Made by a program: the position numbers and the translations under genes
The notes under the pieces: generated by a model
The model's database searches: none
Seen by the model: the letters and a program-made list of their open reading frames with translations, nothing else
Told to the model about the DNA's origin: nothing
In this document: piece by piece, positions 11,351-22,928 of the stretch
Layout: every line of letters begins with the position of its first letter
Numbering within the stretch: position 1 is the stretch's first letter
Assembly (NCBI GenBank): GCA_032622095.1
Contig: CP136068.1
Span: forward strand, 148,189,365 to 148,253,364
Origin: Siphonodentalium dalli
Lineage: Eukaryota > Mollusca > Scaphopoda > Gadilida > Siphonodentaliidae
Direction: 5' to 3'
DNA: 64,000 nucleotides

Positions 11351-11394
11351 TGGCGCCCAACGTGGTGTTCGAACCCACTACGCTCCGAGATTGT
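11351..11394 (-). other. tRNA-Lys-like 3' half with encoded CCA (or extended LTR primer site)
   Basis: On the minus strand the sequence runs through GGGTTCGAAC, an ACCAC arm and GTTGGGCGCCA, which matches the T arm, acceptor strand, discriminator and CCA of eukaryotic tRNA-Lys; the match extends back to an AATCTC segment like the anticodon arm. On the plus strand the same bases read TGGCGCCCAACGTGG, the classical primer binding site for tRNA-Lys1,2. The T stem pairs at four of five positions. About 25 bases away (11301-11327, minus strand) a CTCAGTCGGT-containing stretch resembles the D arm of the same tRNA, so the halves appear in permuted order. No anticodon loop joins them, so a working tRNA is unlikely. 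An LTR element or tRNA-derived retroposon is more plausible, but no gag follows. Confidence 0.5.
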
Positions 11395-11399
11395 GCATG

Positions 11400-11860
11400 T
11401 GTCTCTTTAAGTGAGAGGAACCTCAGCCCAACGATCCAACGATTCGTGACGTCATCGAACTTCGTGGTCCTTGGATTTGATGACATTTTGCGAAGTGCGC
11501 GAACATTTTTGCCGAATTTTGAACTGTGTCGTGATTGTGGAGTGAAATAACTCTTTCCAGCTCGGAACAGAACGTTGTATGCTGACATTTAGTAGTAAGG
11601 TGCTAAGGAAAGCGATAGAAATTCTAAGAAAACTGGGATGTTCATTTATTGTTTGACTTTGAAATGTATGCTATATTTAGAATTTGGTGATTCCGTGTGA
11701 CGTCATAGCCAACTCATGACGCGAACATTGCGTTAAAAATCTGAAGTGGGGTACCCCACTATAGACACGATAATTAATATTTAGCGCTTAATTAGTCGAC
11801 CCGCGCGCAATTTATCAGTTGTCTTTTAAAATATCCATGGGAGTGTTTGGCTATTAGTTG
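11400..11860. other. Intergenic, one short shared motif
   Basis: No gene seen. CATGACGCGAACATTGCGTT at about 11717-11736 recurs near 55.40 kb and, inverted, near 34.09 kb; here it is followed by the palindrome GTGGGGTACCCCAC. Confidence 0.5.
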
Positions 11861-11861
11861 T

Positions 11862-12260
11862 CCACGGCCGGTTTATATTAACCCCTTAATAACAATACAT
11901 TGTATTGCGATTTTCAATTAGTATAGCCACGACTGCCGAGACGCCCCACGGACCCGTATGCAGGTATTTTGTTTTTCTTGTAGTTGCTTGAAGTTGACCA
12001 AGTGTGTCCTGTGCGAATCGACTTTCTGTGTCGTTCACGGCAGGTTTTATTAGCCCCTTGAATGCACATGTTGGTTACAGCCATATAGTGACGCGCGTTT
12101 GTCCAAGTCTGTCTGAGACTGGCCAAGCAGTTCCTCGTCACGGTGTCAGTTGCCGGGAATGATTTTCTTTTTAATTTCGTCCGGTTGCGGGACGCTAACA
12201 GGGTGTATTCTGTGAAAATTGACTGGTTTCATTAACCCCTTCAATACCGATATTAGCTAT
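11862..12260 (-). repeat. Three diverged units of the GGGTTAATGAA family
   Basis: Inverse-orientation units at about 11870, 12040 and 12225 each contain a version of GGTTT(T/C)ATTAACCCCTT followed by AATACCGATATT-like bases; the spacing is about 170-185 bp. Related units occur at 16.20 kb (same orientation), 21.87 kb and 28.87-29.21 kb (opposite orientation) and 41.57 kb. Confidence 0.65.
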
Positions 12261-13000
12261 AAGGTGTGGTACGTCCAATATAGTCATATATGCCCATAAC
12301 GTAACTGATACTACTACGCTAACGCGGGGGGGGTGGACCCCCCTCTGGGAGATATGCAATGGTAAGACCGGAAGCTATAGCCCCCCCCCCCAATTGGGGG
12401 ATCGTATCCCATACGTTAACGTCGCCAAATGGCCGAGAACCACATGCATCCGTCAATCCAATTCTGATAGTTTTCAACTGATCACCACTACGTGTAGCCT
12501 TAATAAAACCATACGAATGGGGAATATATACCCCTACCTATGTTATAACAATTATCAAACTATACTGTCGGATAAATTTCACAAGTTGGTACGGGTTGTC
12601 ATATATAGTGATATATATATGCTAATATTTTTATTTTATGTCGTGAACCCATGAATTCCCGCTAATCGGAAATTCTACCTAGATATATCAATTTGGGATG
12701 CATATTCTTAATGACAGTATTAAAGGGTCACAAAGCATTTAGCATATTGCTATAAACGATAAGAATCGTAAATTCACCTCAAAATAACACTCCACGTCCC
12801 GTGACATTAGATGCCACCATTGTGTTACTTTCACCCAGAAAACAGATTTTAAGAATATTTTGCGTCTAAGATTTTTATTCCCCAATTTGTTTGCAAAAAT
12901 CATAGCTAGCGTGTCCACTTTTCCAAAAACGGTCCACAATTTATGTGATATCAATGTTAAGAATAATTTTTTTTATAATATGATTCAAAATATATGCCAT
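12261..13000. other. Intergenic with G-run/C-run pair
   Basis: A GGGGGGGGTGGACCCCCC palindrome-like core at about 12327-12346 and a 13-base C run followed by AATTGGGGG at about 12380-12402 are the only structured parts. No gene is recognised. Confidence 0.5.
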
Positions 13001-13004
13001 ATGT

Positions 13005-13145
13005 CGGAAAACAAATTCAGGCACGTATGGCATTTTTTCCCTTTCGATCATTTTTTGTACACACCCACCCCCACCGCCAATTTTTATTTTCCGTTTTCGG
13101 CAGTTTTTTCCGACCATTTTTGACACCCACCCCCTTTTAACACTA
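13005..13145. repeat. C-rich dispersed repeat (CACCCACCCCC family)
   Basis: The block contains ACACACCCACCCCC, a CGTTTTCGGCAGTTTTTT segment and GACACCCACCCCCTTTTAAC. Close relatives are at 45,640-45,790 and 47,465-47,600, the latter sharing more than 60 bases with few changes including TTTTAACACTAAAxCAGAGA. Confidence 0.7.
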
Positions 13146-13274
13146 AAGCAGAGATTTGCGGAGGGAAATTCACTGTAAACAGCTGTATATGAATTTCTGT
13201 GCATACTATTTATCATGGATGTTAACATGGACATGTAAATAGGAATGAGTCATTTTGAGGTCATTCGGCCAAAA

Positions 13275-13310
13275 AAACATGGCTGCCAGCGGCCATCTTG
13301 GATTTCAAAA
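13275..13310 (-). repeat. Single unit of the AAGATGGC family
   Basis: The stretch ACATGGCTGCCAGCGGCCAT followed by CTTGGATTTC is the unit start seen three times at 50.6-51.0 kb. Confidence 0.65.
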
Positions 13311-13319
13311 TTTGCAACA

Positions 13320-15240
13320 AAATACAACACGATAACTGCCTGCAGTCAGTTTACAGTTAGAATTACATTATTTCTCTCATTCAAAGTGGTTTCGAAGCCC
13401 AACTCATTGCCAAAACACTAAAAAACAAGCAGGAAATAGTTTTTTTAGTTGCGTAAAAAATTGCTTGTTGGTTGGTGGCTTTGACCACCCACCCACCCCG
13501 GCATATGTGCCGGGAAAAATAATCACCCCCCCCCCCCGCTTCAATTTCAATTTTCAGCAATGAACTATCCATGATAAAAAGAATTACTTATTTGGCTACG
13601 ATTTACGTTTAAAATGACTCAATTACCAACCCAATAATTATCAACACACACAGAGTCGATCCGCGATCTCCGGTAAAATTATTAACTCCAGACCAGTCCA
13701 GACTCCAGTCCGATGGCCGATGTAATTTGTAAACAAATGCCCTGATCATATATAATGTACTCGTGACAAAGGTCATGTCATTAGCATTGTTATGAAGCTG
13801 AAAAGTGTTAAAAGGGTTGTAATCGGGTAACACATTTTATTTATCTCCAATAAAATTTGCCATGTTGATCAGCCTGATTCATGATAAGTTGTGTTCACAG
13901 CAGTAACTATACACGTTGTCATAGACGCTTTTTCGAAAATTGGACAAATGAAAAACGCGGCACAAACTTTTAGTGTTCAGTCGAGCGTTACAAAAACATG
14001 AATACGGCTGAAATGAACAGACATAAGTATAGTATAGTGTCCGTAATAAGCAGAAACATGCAATATATACATAAACTACTTGTTCAAAATGTTTCTAGCA
14101 TTGAGTTTTCGAGTTGTTTTTTCACTGAAATTCTAATGGAATTCTCGTTCCGCGGTTTCGCGTCATCCAGGGACGTCGTGTGGGGCGACGCTTATAGATT
14201 CGCCCATTTTTCTTAAAGTGTCACTACGCGATATGACTCGTCTACTGCAAAGTCTATGCACTGATAGATCAGGTCACGTGCTAGCCTCTCGACCAATCAA
14301 ATGCCCGCATTTCGACCAAAACGAAAGTAGTTGTAATTATATATGGAGAAAGGCGACAATTATCGTAAAAATGGGTTACGTACGTAAGCATTCCGTATGC
14401 ACCATTATCACACTTTCTGGAACTGATTGTGTTGGTATGATTGATGCATCTTATATGGTTAAAGTGAATTGATTGCCCCTCAAAACAAAGTATATAGACA
14501 TCAAGCGTGATCTCACCAAGTCATTTTGTATCAGAAACTCGGAAACTATTACATATATATTTGAAATATCATAATGATGGTGTTAGAATTGTATTATTTG
14601 TTACAAACAAAATTATGCGATATTTGAAGCTCATGTATTTCATGTTATTTGTCAATTAAAACTTAACTTCATGATCATTGAAGATACTCGTCGCCGGAGC
14701 GGCAACGTCGCGATATAGTCTCTGATCGTACCGGCTATTTTCTGATTGGTTGACAATGCAATATTTACCGGCTCTCGATTTTCTGATTCTCCAAGCAGAA
14801 TATTACATACAAATGCTCATTATTATGCTGTCGTGCTTGTATATATGGATCAGAAGGGCATACGCGGAATATATCATTATGGCATCATTTTCGGTAAAAC
14901 AGGCCGTGCAAATATTGTCTGAGACTGCATACTGGTCTTATAAATTAACGAAACTTCATTCATTTGGCCAAGTGACCGTCAGTCATTTGGTGAATTGCCT
15001 AAATTGTTAAATCATTTGGCCAAATGGCTGAATTTTAGAGACCTGAATTTGACAGATTGCCTGCGGAATTATAATTTCTGGCAAACAGTCCAATAACTTC
15101 AAATGAAGATGATACATATGACTAAAGCTCATTGTTTTATTGAACAACACCGCAGCCAAGTAACCAGTTAACAATAATATACTGTACTTTGTTCATATTG
15201 AGGAGACGTTTGATGTTAAAGAACGTGCTCAATTATCCAC
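13320..15240. other. Long intergenic stretch
   Basis: No convincing gene. A second C-rich block (CCACCCACCCCG, then a C run) lies at 13,485-13,542. A cluster with GGTCACGTGC (E-box) and GACCAATCAAATG (CCAAT-like) at 14,270-14,302 might be promoter-like but has no recognisable transcript beside it. A CATTTGGCCAA word is repeated at about 14,959 and 15,013. Confidence 0.45.
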
Positions 15241-15249
15241 AATGCCACT

Positions 15250-16215
15250 GGCCACGGCGGTCGTGGTCGAATGTTAAAGACATATTATGGACTTGTTCAG
15301 GTGTGTCAAACTGTTAAGTTAGTATTGAGGCACTATGTCAACTGGAGGAATGTAGCATTCTACTACATCGCCGAAAATCTAAAACAAATCTACCGTACAA
15401 CTCCATAGAGAACATCTTCTCAACTACGCTCAATTGTAAATATTTACTTCTCGATTCGGGACGCAACTATCGGCGATAAAGTAACGAAAATGATTTAGCC
15501 ATCGAGAGTCACTGAATTTAATTAATATATAATAATGACGAGTATTAGTCAGTTTGGATTTGTGTTTTGTAAGAAATAACTTATTTGAGCAATATTATCA
15601 TCCATTTCTTTTTTATCACCCTACCGGGGTGTTTCACATCACATTCACATCACATCGCGAACGTTTATTTGCTGTGCCATCCACCGCCGGTTTTATTAAA
15701 GGCACGTGCGGCCTTAATTGTCGAAAAATATTCATATTTGTTCCAATCACCGTAAACAGAAAAACATTAAAACGCATACAGATCCGTTCATATATACCAC
15801 GACCATCGCGTAAACAGCATGTTATCATAAAGACCTACTATATTTTACCTAAGCAAGAGCCTGCTTGTGTTACAGAAGACAGCACAATGCTACTGGCTAA
15901 TCACACACAAATGACATAAACGCTCTTTATTAGTTCCATATCAGGTATTCACCAACAAAGAACGCTCTTTATGTTTACCATCATAATATAAACAAACACC
16001 AGAAAAGTAACTTTTTATGCTTTTGTTTACATAACAATGGTCAAACATATGACCATAACATACTGTTTATGCGATATTTCTTATTTGTTTACGGACAAAG
16101 TCTATCTATATTTTGATGTTCTTTCTGTTGGTGGCGGTTTTTGACGGGTGGAGATATTTTCACAGGATACCCACCGCCAAGGCCAACCGTGTCTTTAACC
16201 CTTTAAATTCCGATA
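15250..16215 (+). repeat. ~0.95-kb dispersed repeat; two halves recur elsewhere
   Basis: The first half (15,250-15,660: AAAGACATATTATG, CAACTGGAGGAATGTA, TCGATTCGGGACGCA, TCACCCTACCGG) matches 44,828-45,205. The second half (15,690-16,215: GGCACGTGCGG, CAAGAGCCTGCTTGTGTTAC, ATAAACGCTCTTTAT, TTTTGTTTACATAACAA) matches 41,050-41,590. All copies are in the same orientation. The 121-codon frame at 15,554-15,919 lies in this repeat, is not preserved in the other copy, and is not called as a gene. Confidence 0.75.
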
Positions 16216-16290
16216 TTGGATAAATAGTGGAATAGACTAGTAACACAATTGTTCACTTTATGACTAAAGTATGAAATTTGCACATATGTT
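16195..16290 (-). repeat. Unit of the GGGTTAATGAA family
   Basis: CTTTAACCCTTTAAATTCCG through ATTTGCACATATGT is the reverse complement of 28,795-28,885, including the AGTGGAATAGACTAGT segment. Confidence 0.75.
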
Positions 16291-16589
16291 ATTATTATTA
16301 TATCTTTATTTTCCTCCATTTACTGAAGAGTCATAAATAATGATACAAACAATAGTACATGTAATATGAACATACAATGATCCAAGGTAAACTAGAAAAT
16401 AATATAGTAAACAGAATTATACAATACGTGAGTATGATGTAGACGAGTGCTCGCACTCGAATGATTATATACATATGACATTGTAGTGAGATTATGATAA
16501 TAGTGATGATTAGTGATAATGCTAGTGGCAATGTTGGTGGTGATAATGGTAAGGAAGATGACTATGGCGTTTAACAATGGTGATGATTA

Positions 16590-16870
16590 TTATGCCGACG
16601 ACGACGATGATGATGATGATGATCATGCTGATGGTGATGGTGGTCGTGATGATGATGATCACATCGAAGACGATGATGATGATGGATGACGATGACAATG
16701 GTTATGATGATTATGATGACGACGACGGCGATAATGATTAAGATGATGATGCAGATGGTGATGATGATAACATCGAAGACGATGACGAGGATGATGTTGA
16801 TGATGACGACGGCGATGATGATGAAGATGGTAATTCTGTTGGATGTGATGATAATGATGACAATGGGGAT
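16590..16870 (+). repeat. Imperfect GAT/GAC trinucleotide microsatellite
   Basis: About 280 bases dominated by GAT with GAC, GGT and GAA variants. In one frame it would read as runs of Asp, but that frame is closed by a stop near its middle and has no conserved flank, so it is taken as a microsatellite rather than an acidic protein. Confidence 0.85.
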
Positions 16871-17023
16871 GAAGACTTACGGTTAAGTATAGTATAGCTG
16901 TCGAAGCTAGCTTCAGCCCACTTCATATAATATAGTCAAGATGTATATAATTGTATACCGACACACCGTGTTACCTCATAGTTAATCATAGTAATGTCTG
17001 ACTGATTTGGATTGTTCAATTGA

Positions 17024-18739
17024 CTAGGGTGTATTTCTCTGCAGGAATGCGCTGTACCACAGCCATAATTTTGCAGTAATTGTTACCATAAAGTTGAGAA
17101 AGGCGTCAATATCATCAAGTGTTGTATATATATCGCTAGTACCATGAGCCAAATGAAGCAAGATCATTTCGTCCATTGGAAGACCGTCAATAATAACATA
17201 GCAGTCTACGCCATAACGATCAATGATATCAAAACACATATTATTTCGTATTGTTGTCAGGGAACTGCATTCAATGAGAACGTGCTGTACTTTATCAAGA
17301 TATGTTTTAAGACAGTTAGGGCACTGGATTGGTGACTCGTTTAAGTACGTGGTTGCGTCGATCACAAGACCTGTAGTTAGATAAGAATGTTTATTGTATG
17401 AAAATTTTCAACAGAGTCGCCAAAGATCAGACATGCTTAGGTTTGCATGTACATTCCGAAACCGATTGAATGATGTGTCCATGTCTGTTCTAATTTTCCA
17501 ATCTGACTCGGTTACGTTTCGAATATTGTTTCTCGTTAGCGCCTCCATGACTCTTTCGATGGGAATAATCCAGACCTGATGTACTCAGATACTGCATTCA
17601 TCAGGTTGTATTTCTCGAGTAATGAGAACACTTCGCTGATAAAAGTGGTTGTCGGGTTCAATGAGTGAATGTAATCAAAGAGCCTAGTCTCAAAGATTGT
17701 TTTACATGCTTTTCCAGGCTTTAGTCGACAAAGGGATCCAAAGAGTGAAATCTTTCTGGCATCAATACTAACTTGAAGTGGGTATATTCCTAGCAGGCCA
17801 GTAACGACATCGGTCCTGCATCGGACAGGTAGGCCTTGAATACGCTTCAAGCAAAATCTGTGAACTCTTTCAAGCTTGATTAAGTTTGAATTTGATAAGC
17901 CACAGAGAAATTCTGAACCGTACAGTCCACGAGAAAGTACCACTGATTTATATATCACCTTTGAACTCTGAGGTGTTATGCCTCCTGCGTACAAACCAGC
18001 AGTGCTTAACATAAAATATGTTGACCGAAGTTTTGAGCTAACACTTTCTGTAAGAGTATTTGGAAAGTCACTTTTATGCAATGGTATGCCCAGGTGCGTT
18101 ATTGAATCAGTTTTTTTTAACTGCTATGCCATTTAGCATCCATGAGCGATTGATGGAGGCATGTTTAGATTTCTCATTGAATACAATTACCTGACATTTC
18201 TGCTGGTTATACAAATATCGCCATTGCTTACTGTAATGACCACAAATATCACATAATTTGTGTATACCATATGATGAAAGGGAGAGGAGGGTCATGTCGT
18301 CTGCCTGAGTTGGAGACGAGCAGTTCATACCTCGCAGCCTGAAACCAAAGTTCGATTGTTCGAGCTCACTGAGCAAACTGTCTATGTAGATGGCGTAGAC
18401 AATCGGAGCGAGGGTACTTCCCTGTCTTGTTCCTTGATTGATAGGTATTATACGGGATGTAAGATTTTCGTGGCGTACAGTACAGTTCACACCAGTTAAG
18501 AATTCGTTGAATAAACGTAGAACACCACAATTTGCTCCGCGTTGAAAAAGCTTGTAGAGAAGGCCATTGATCCAGACCCTATCAAATGCTTTACGTACAT
18601 CAAGAAAACATGCGAAGAGACGTGAATCATTTTCCTCTACATACGAAATGCTTTCCTGAATTATGTATGATGACATAAGACAGCTTACGTTTTTTTGGAA
18701 ACCGTGTTGTAGAGGGTGATATTCGGTATGGAACCACAC
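17024..18739 (-). pseudogene. Decayed non-LTR retrotransposon (LINE) ORF2 3' part
   Basis: Reading 3' to 5' on the given strand, three frames join into the C-terminal half of a LINE ORF2. 18107-18739 holds reverse transcriptase motifs: a FLDVRKAFDRVW motif A with its Asp, then GTRQGSTLAPIVYAIYIDSL, then the catalytic QADD box (a Tyr-to-Gln variant of YADD), followed by thumb-like sequence. A one-base length change in an A8 tract near 18110 breaks the frame; after it the next frame continues with a HLGIPL-like box and, at 17536-18081, the conserved post-RT region (LSRGLYGSEFLCGL, LERVHRFCLKRIQGLP). After further stops 17024-17365 ends in a CX2CX9HX4C zinc knuckle (CPNC...H...C). The 5' end stops at about 18,735 against a small TIR repeat, typical of 5' truncation. 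Family looks CR1/Jockey-like, not assigned further. Confidence 0.85.
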
Positions 18740-19078
18740 TGAAATTTCACTTTAACCCCTCTTTTAAGGGATTTCTTGAATTAAACAATTTACTAAATTT
18801 CGCAATTACTCTTACCATGAAATATGCAATTCAAAATTAGGCATATGCAGTAAGTATGACTCTGCGAGATATATTGATACATTTTAGGCCAAAATTGGAA
18901 CCCCCTCCAAGATGGCCCTCAAAATGGCAGCCGTAAGTGGAAAATTTGACATTTTTTCACTAATATATTCTATATCAGTTTCAGCTGTTTGGAACTGGTT
19001 GATAATTTGACTTTTGTGATGTTCATGTTAACTGATTATTGTAGCAATGAAATATGTCATTCATGTGGTTCCATCCCC
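18725..19078. mobile_element. ~350-bp MITE-like repeat, holds the Helitron empty site
   Basis: Ends are short inverted repeats: GGTATGGAACCAC at the left and GTGGTTCCATCCCC at the right. It contains CCAAGATGGCCCTCAAAATG. A second, inverted copy is split by the Helitron array: its two pieces are 21,890-21,983 and 28,509-28,785. The uninterrupted junction here (ATTCTATATCAG, between 18,972 and 18,973) shows where the array inserted in the other copy. No clear target duplication. Confidence 0.7.
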
Positions 19079-19135
19079 TTGAAATCCTTAACAAATCGAT
19101 TTTTACAGAATTAAGTATAAAATTTCACCAAAAAT

Positions 19136-21007
19136 CAGGGGGGGGTCGTGGAAAATATTTACATATATAGGGCGAAAAAATCGGGGACCCACCACCCCTC
19201 TACCTGCAATTTTTATCTTTTTTTCCGCCCAATTTTTGGGACCAACCCCCAAAATCTCACAAAAAACATAAAATATAAACCAAATCATAGCCTAGCAAAG
19301 AATTGTTCCGTTTCTTAATATTTAATACTATTCCAGCATATTAATAAACCTCTAAATGGAGATAATTCTATTAGTATAAATGTGGAAATGCTGAATGCAT
19401 GCACTTAAACACATTGGGAATAATGCCATAAAACATAATAATTATGAGGTAATACATGTCCTGATATCCTCAATAACTCCATATTCTTTTATATAACAAT
19501 AGTATAAGATGTTTTAGAGCCAAGGCCCAATCGTTAAACTGTAGTAATAGGGGTAGAACAAATTTCACCTCCCCTATTTCTGTGATATATATCTGCACAT
19601 GGGTAGGATGGGACCCAAGGAAAGTCACTCTCACCGCAGCTCACAGTCTAAATACATGTATGTATGCCATGTTGGTGTGCAGATTGATATATACAAATAT
19701 TAGTGAAGAATTGGTAGTATTATTAACTTATTATCAGTGGGTGTTCGATTGAGTTGAAAAAGACCACTCACACAACATTCATTCCTGTATCAAACTGTAT
19801 TTTTTTTACAAGTTTAGTTTAAAGCCAGCGGAGATACCCAATCCACGATCACCTTGTACAAACAGTCCGTATAGGTGCCCCTATACAAGTGTACAATGCG
19901 GTTTACTGGGCGTATCACATGGAAACCCAATTATATGAACAAGCATCCTGGACCAGACTGTCCAGTTAAGATATGTGACTCTGAGAAAGTTGCATGAAGA
20001 GCGTTGCATAGCTTACCTGTGCAGTTTGATCCAGGTTAGTATGACTTATAATTAGTTTCAAGAACAAAGTTCACATCAGTCATGTTTATATTCTAGCTTT
20101 ATGTTGCATATGGAATAGGTTGAGACCTTAATACACAAAGCTACTTTTTATAGTTACATTGCTCTATCCTGCTATATCCTAAATTGAATATCAAAGCAAC
20201 CAATAATGAACAAGCAACTAATAATTACAATACCATATGTATTGGTAGTAAAATAACTGGAACTCCAGATATACTACCTTACTATATGTATCTGTACAGT
20301 ACGTAACTGCTTAGACTTAGAATAATAACTGTGGTTGAATTAATATCACAAAAGGCTAAGCTTTCATATTGTTATCCAAATAGTATGAACGTTTTGTATG
20401 AGTTATTTTGTTTTATAGTTTTAAACCAGTGGAATATGGTGGAATTGTTATTTTTGTTTATATCACCAAGTTCATCTTGATAACAAATAATATCCATTAT
20501 GTGGATTAAGAACAGAAGATGGTAATCATTTCATAATTATGCTTATATGTAAGCATTGTCGACTGATCGTGTCTGATCATATAATTATGTTATAACAGTA
20601 AACAAATTTGTCAAAAGTAATTGAAAAATTCATCACAGAATTCATCAATATAAATTCAGCTTTATATTTTGTTCATACCCTTAAGGGGATACACATGTGT
20701 ATATATATATAGCTATACCATACACTTTTACATCCAATTGATAGGTTATCTTGCATATGCATTATAAATGTTTGTTCTTGAGTTTTAATGTTTGTCATAT
20801 GATTTGTTTATATATATAATTAATATATCTTTCATCCGTCGAAATCTGGTACATTAATTTTGACATACATCAGCATACATACACCCCTAAATGGTAGTTA
20901 GTACTGGTTAGTATGTTTTAAATAGCCTAGTGGGTAATATGGTTGATATTAAGATTACATGAGCACAGAAACTGTGCGCGACCCCCCCCCCCCCCCCCCC
21001 CCCCCTG
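19136..21007 (+). mobile_element. G-run element, copy 1
   Basis: It starts CAGGGGGGGTCGTGG and ends GCGCGACC followed by a long C run and TG, so the termini are inverted CAGGGG..GTCG ends. It aligns in the same orientation to 61,207-62,821. Relative to that copy it carries about 250 extra bases around 20,555-20,820 and lacks about 100 bases before the right terminus. A stretch at 19,135-19,260 with ACATATATAGGGCGAAAAA and CCCACCACCCCTCTACCTGC is shared. The zinc-finger segment seen in copy 2 is present but broken here; upstream of it is a T-rich stretch ending ACAAG and downstream CCAG|GTTAGT (20,031-20,040), which resemble splice sites. No target duplication is obvious at this copy. Confidence 0.7.
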
Positions 21008-21860
21008 ATATATCCCGAACATTATTCTTTACTCTTCTGTAAAGGTAGCAAATTGTGATTCACTTTGTTATTAAACATGCTAATTAATCAACTGGCAACT
21101 AAATATTATATTCTCGTTGTCCCTTTAAATGATGCATAATGTAATTTTGCCGAAAAATTCATATCGGATTCTGGTCATGTTTTTGAACGGAAATTAGCAG
21201 AACTCTGAAAACGGATTGAGAGGGGCATAATTATATGCCTACGCTGGCCCAATAACAGGTGTAACCATTATATGAAAGTGGGCGCCAGACCAGGTAACAG
21301 CAGGCCTTTTAGAAAGTAAAACAAGAAGATTAGTGAAAAGCTGCTTAATAACATCAAATTATATGCCATTGGCATCAAGATTGATTGACTAATGTCACGA
21401 ATGCCATTTCTATCATTGCAAGTATGTCAACAAACATATTAAACAGAGCCTAAATATGCTCATTAAAATCAGCGTCATGACTCGGAACTCGCTTCAACCT
21501 TCATGAGTTATGGCATTCATTACATTGGCAATTCAGCGAATAGTCGCTTGCATGCAGTTGAGGCAAGATGTATTCCAAAGTACCCCACTGACGTTCTATC
21601 AAATATGGCGAAATTTATTAGCTAGATCGCCAGTTGCCTAATTCATTAATAACACTTACTGGATATATTTGTGTGTGCTCTACTATATGTGTAACTCCCC
21701 ATTACTATTACATCGTTTTGCTAGAGATCAAAACACTTTCCACTATACGTATACATGTATAAATTTCGACGCATTTCCCAATGGAAAGTGATCTACCTAC
21801 ATTATAGTTTGGAATAATACGATACGAAATAATAATTCCGTGCTCTCCTGGTCCACATCG
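21008..21860. other. Intergenic, nothing recognised
   Basis: No gene and no repeat that I could match inside the window. Confidence 0.5.
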
Positions 21861-21983
21861 TCATTTAATGGGTTAATGAACCCGGTCGTGAACGACATGT
21901 TTCATTGCTACAACGATCAGTTAACATGAGCATTACAAAATAAAGTCAAATTCTCAACCAGTTCCAAACAGATCAAACTGATA
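21860..21983 (-). repeat. GGGTTAATGAA unit joined to left piece of the split MITE copy
   Basis: 21,860-21,895 is a unit of the GGGTTAATGAACCCGG family. 21,900-21,983 (TTTCATTGCTACAA, GTTAACATGA, CAACCAGTTCCAAACAG) is the reverse complement of 18,973-19,060. It stops exactly at the first base of the Helitron array. Confidence 0.8.
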
Positions 21984-22501
21984 TCTCATATATATTTTGA
22001 AGACCTCTGTCTGTATGTATGTATGTTTGTTTGTTTGTCTGTCTGTCTGTCATTTATACAAATCTACGATTCTCTACCGATCGGGACGAAACTTGGTACG
22101 TGTGTGTAGTTTGACCAGGCGGTGAACGTTGTCGTATTGGCGAGCCCGTGCGGCGCCCGCTTCGCGCATGCGCAGACGAGATCTCGGAAACTGGTTGAGC
22201 TATCGACTTGATATTTGGTATGTGAATGTATCTTGCCCCGGATGCGAATTTTATCGGGTCGCCGAGCCCGTGCGACGCCAGCTTCGCGCATGCGCAGACG
22301 AGATCTCGACAACGGGTAGAGCTATCGACTTGAAATTTGGTATGTGAATGTGTCTTGCCCCGGATACAAATTTTATCGGGTCGCCGAGCCCGTGCGACGC
22401 CAGCTTCGCGCATGCGCAGACCAGATCTCGGAAACGGGTGGAGCTATCGACTTGAAATTTGGTTTTTGAATAGCCCGGACAACGTCGGGCTCATCGGCTA
22501 G
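21984..22501 (+). mobile_element. Helitron unit 1 (type a)
   Basis: Starts TCTCATATATATTTTGAAG, followed by a GTAT/GTTT/GTCT microsatellite. Contains three tandem ~117-bp modules with GAGATCTCG, AGCTATCGACTTGA and CATGCGCAGAC. Ends with the variant hairpin CCCGGACAACGTCGGG, then CTCATCGGCTAG. 518 bp. Confidence 0.85.
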
Positions 22502-22928
22502 TCTCATATATATTTTGAAGACCTATGTCTGTTTGTCTGTATGTCTGTATGTCATTTATACAAATCTACGATTCTCGACCGATCGGGACGAAACTTGGTA
22601 CGTGTGTGTAGTTTGACCAGGCGGTCGACGTTGTCGTATTTGCGAGCCCGTGCGACGCCAGCTTCGTGCATGCACAGACGAGATCTCGGAAACGGGTGGA
22701 GCTATCGACTTGAAATTTGGTATGTGAATGTATCTTGCCCCGGATAGGAATTTTATCGGGTCGCCGAGCCCGTGCGACGCCAGCTTCGCGCATGCGCAGA
22801 CGAGATCTCGGAAACGGGTGGAGCTATCGACTTGAAATTTGGTTTTTGAATAGCGTCGGGCTGGGTAGAGCTATCGACTTGAAATTTTGTTTTTGAATAG
22901 CCCGGACAACGTCGGGCTCATCGGCTAG
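22502..22928 (+). mobile_element. Helitron unit 2 (type a)
   Basis: Same 5' end as unit 1 and the same ...CATCGGCTAG end. Two of the ~117-bp modules; a partly duplicated end (GAATAGCGTCGGGCTGGGTA) lies at about 22,848. 427 bp. Confidence 0.85.

Noticed and set aside
14270-14302. Promoter with E-box and CCAAT box
   Set aside because: Two short words near each other are not enough, and no transcript-like ORF or TATA element lies downstream.
15554-15919. 121-codon frame
   Set aside because: It spans the two halves of a dispersed repeat and the frame is not preserved in the copies at 41 and 45 kb.
16686-16886. Met/Thr-rich or Asp-rich protein over the GAT repeat
   Set aside because: All frames are produced by the trinucleotide microsatellite; no non-repeated coding flank exists.
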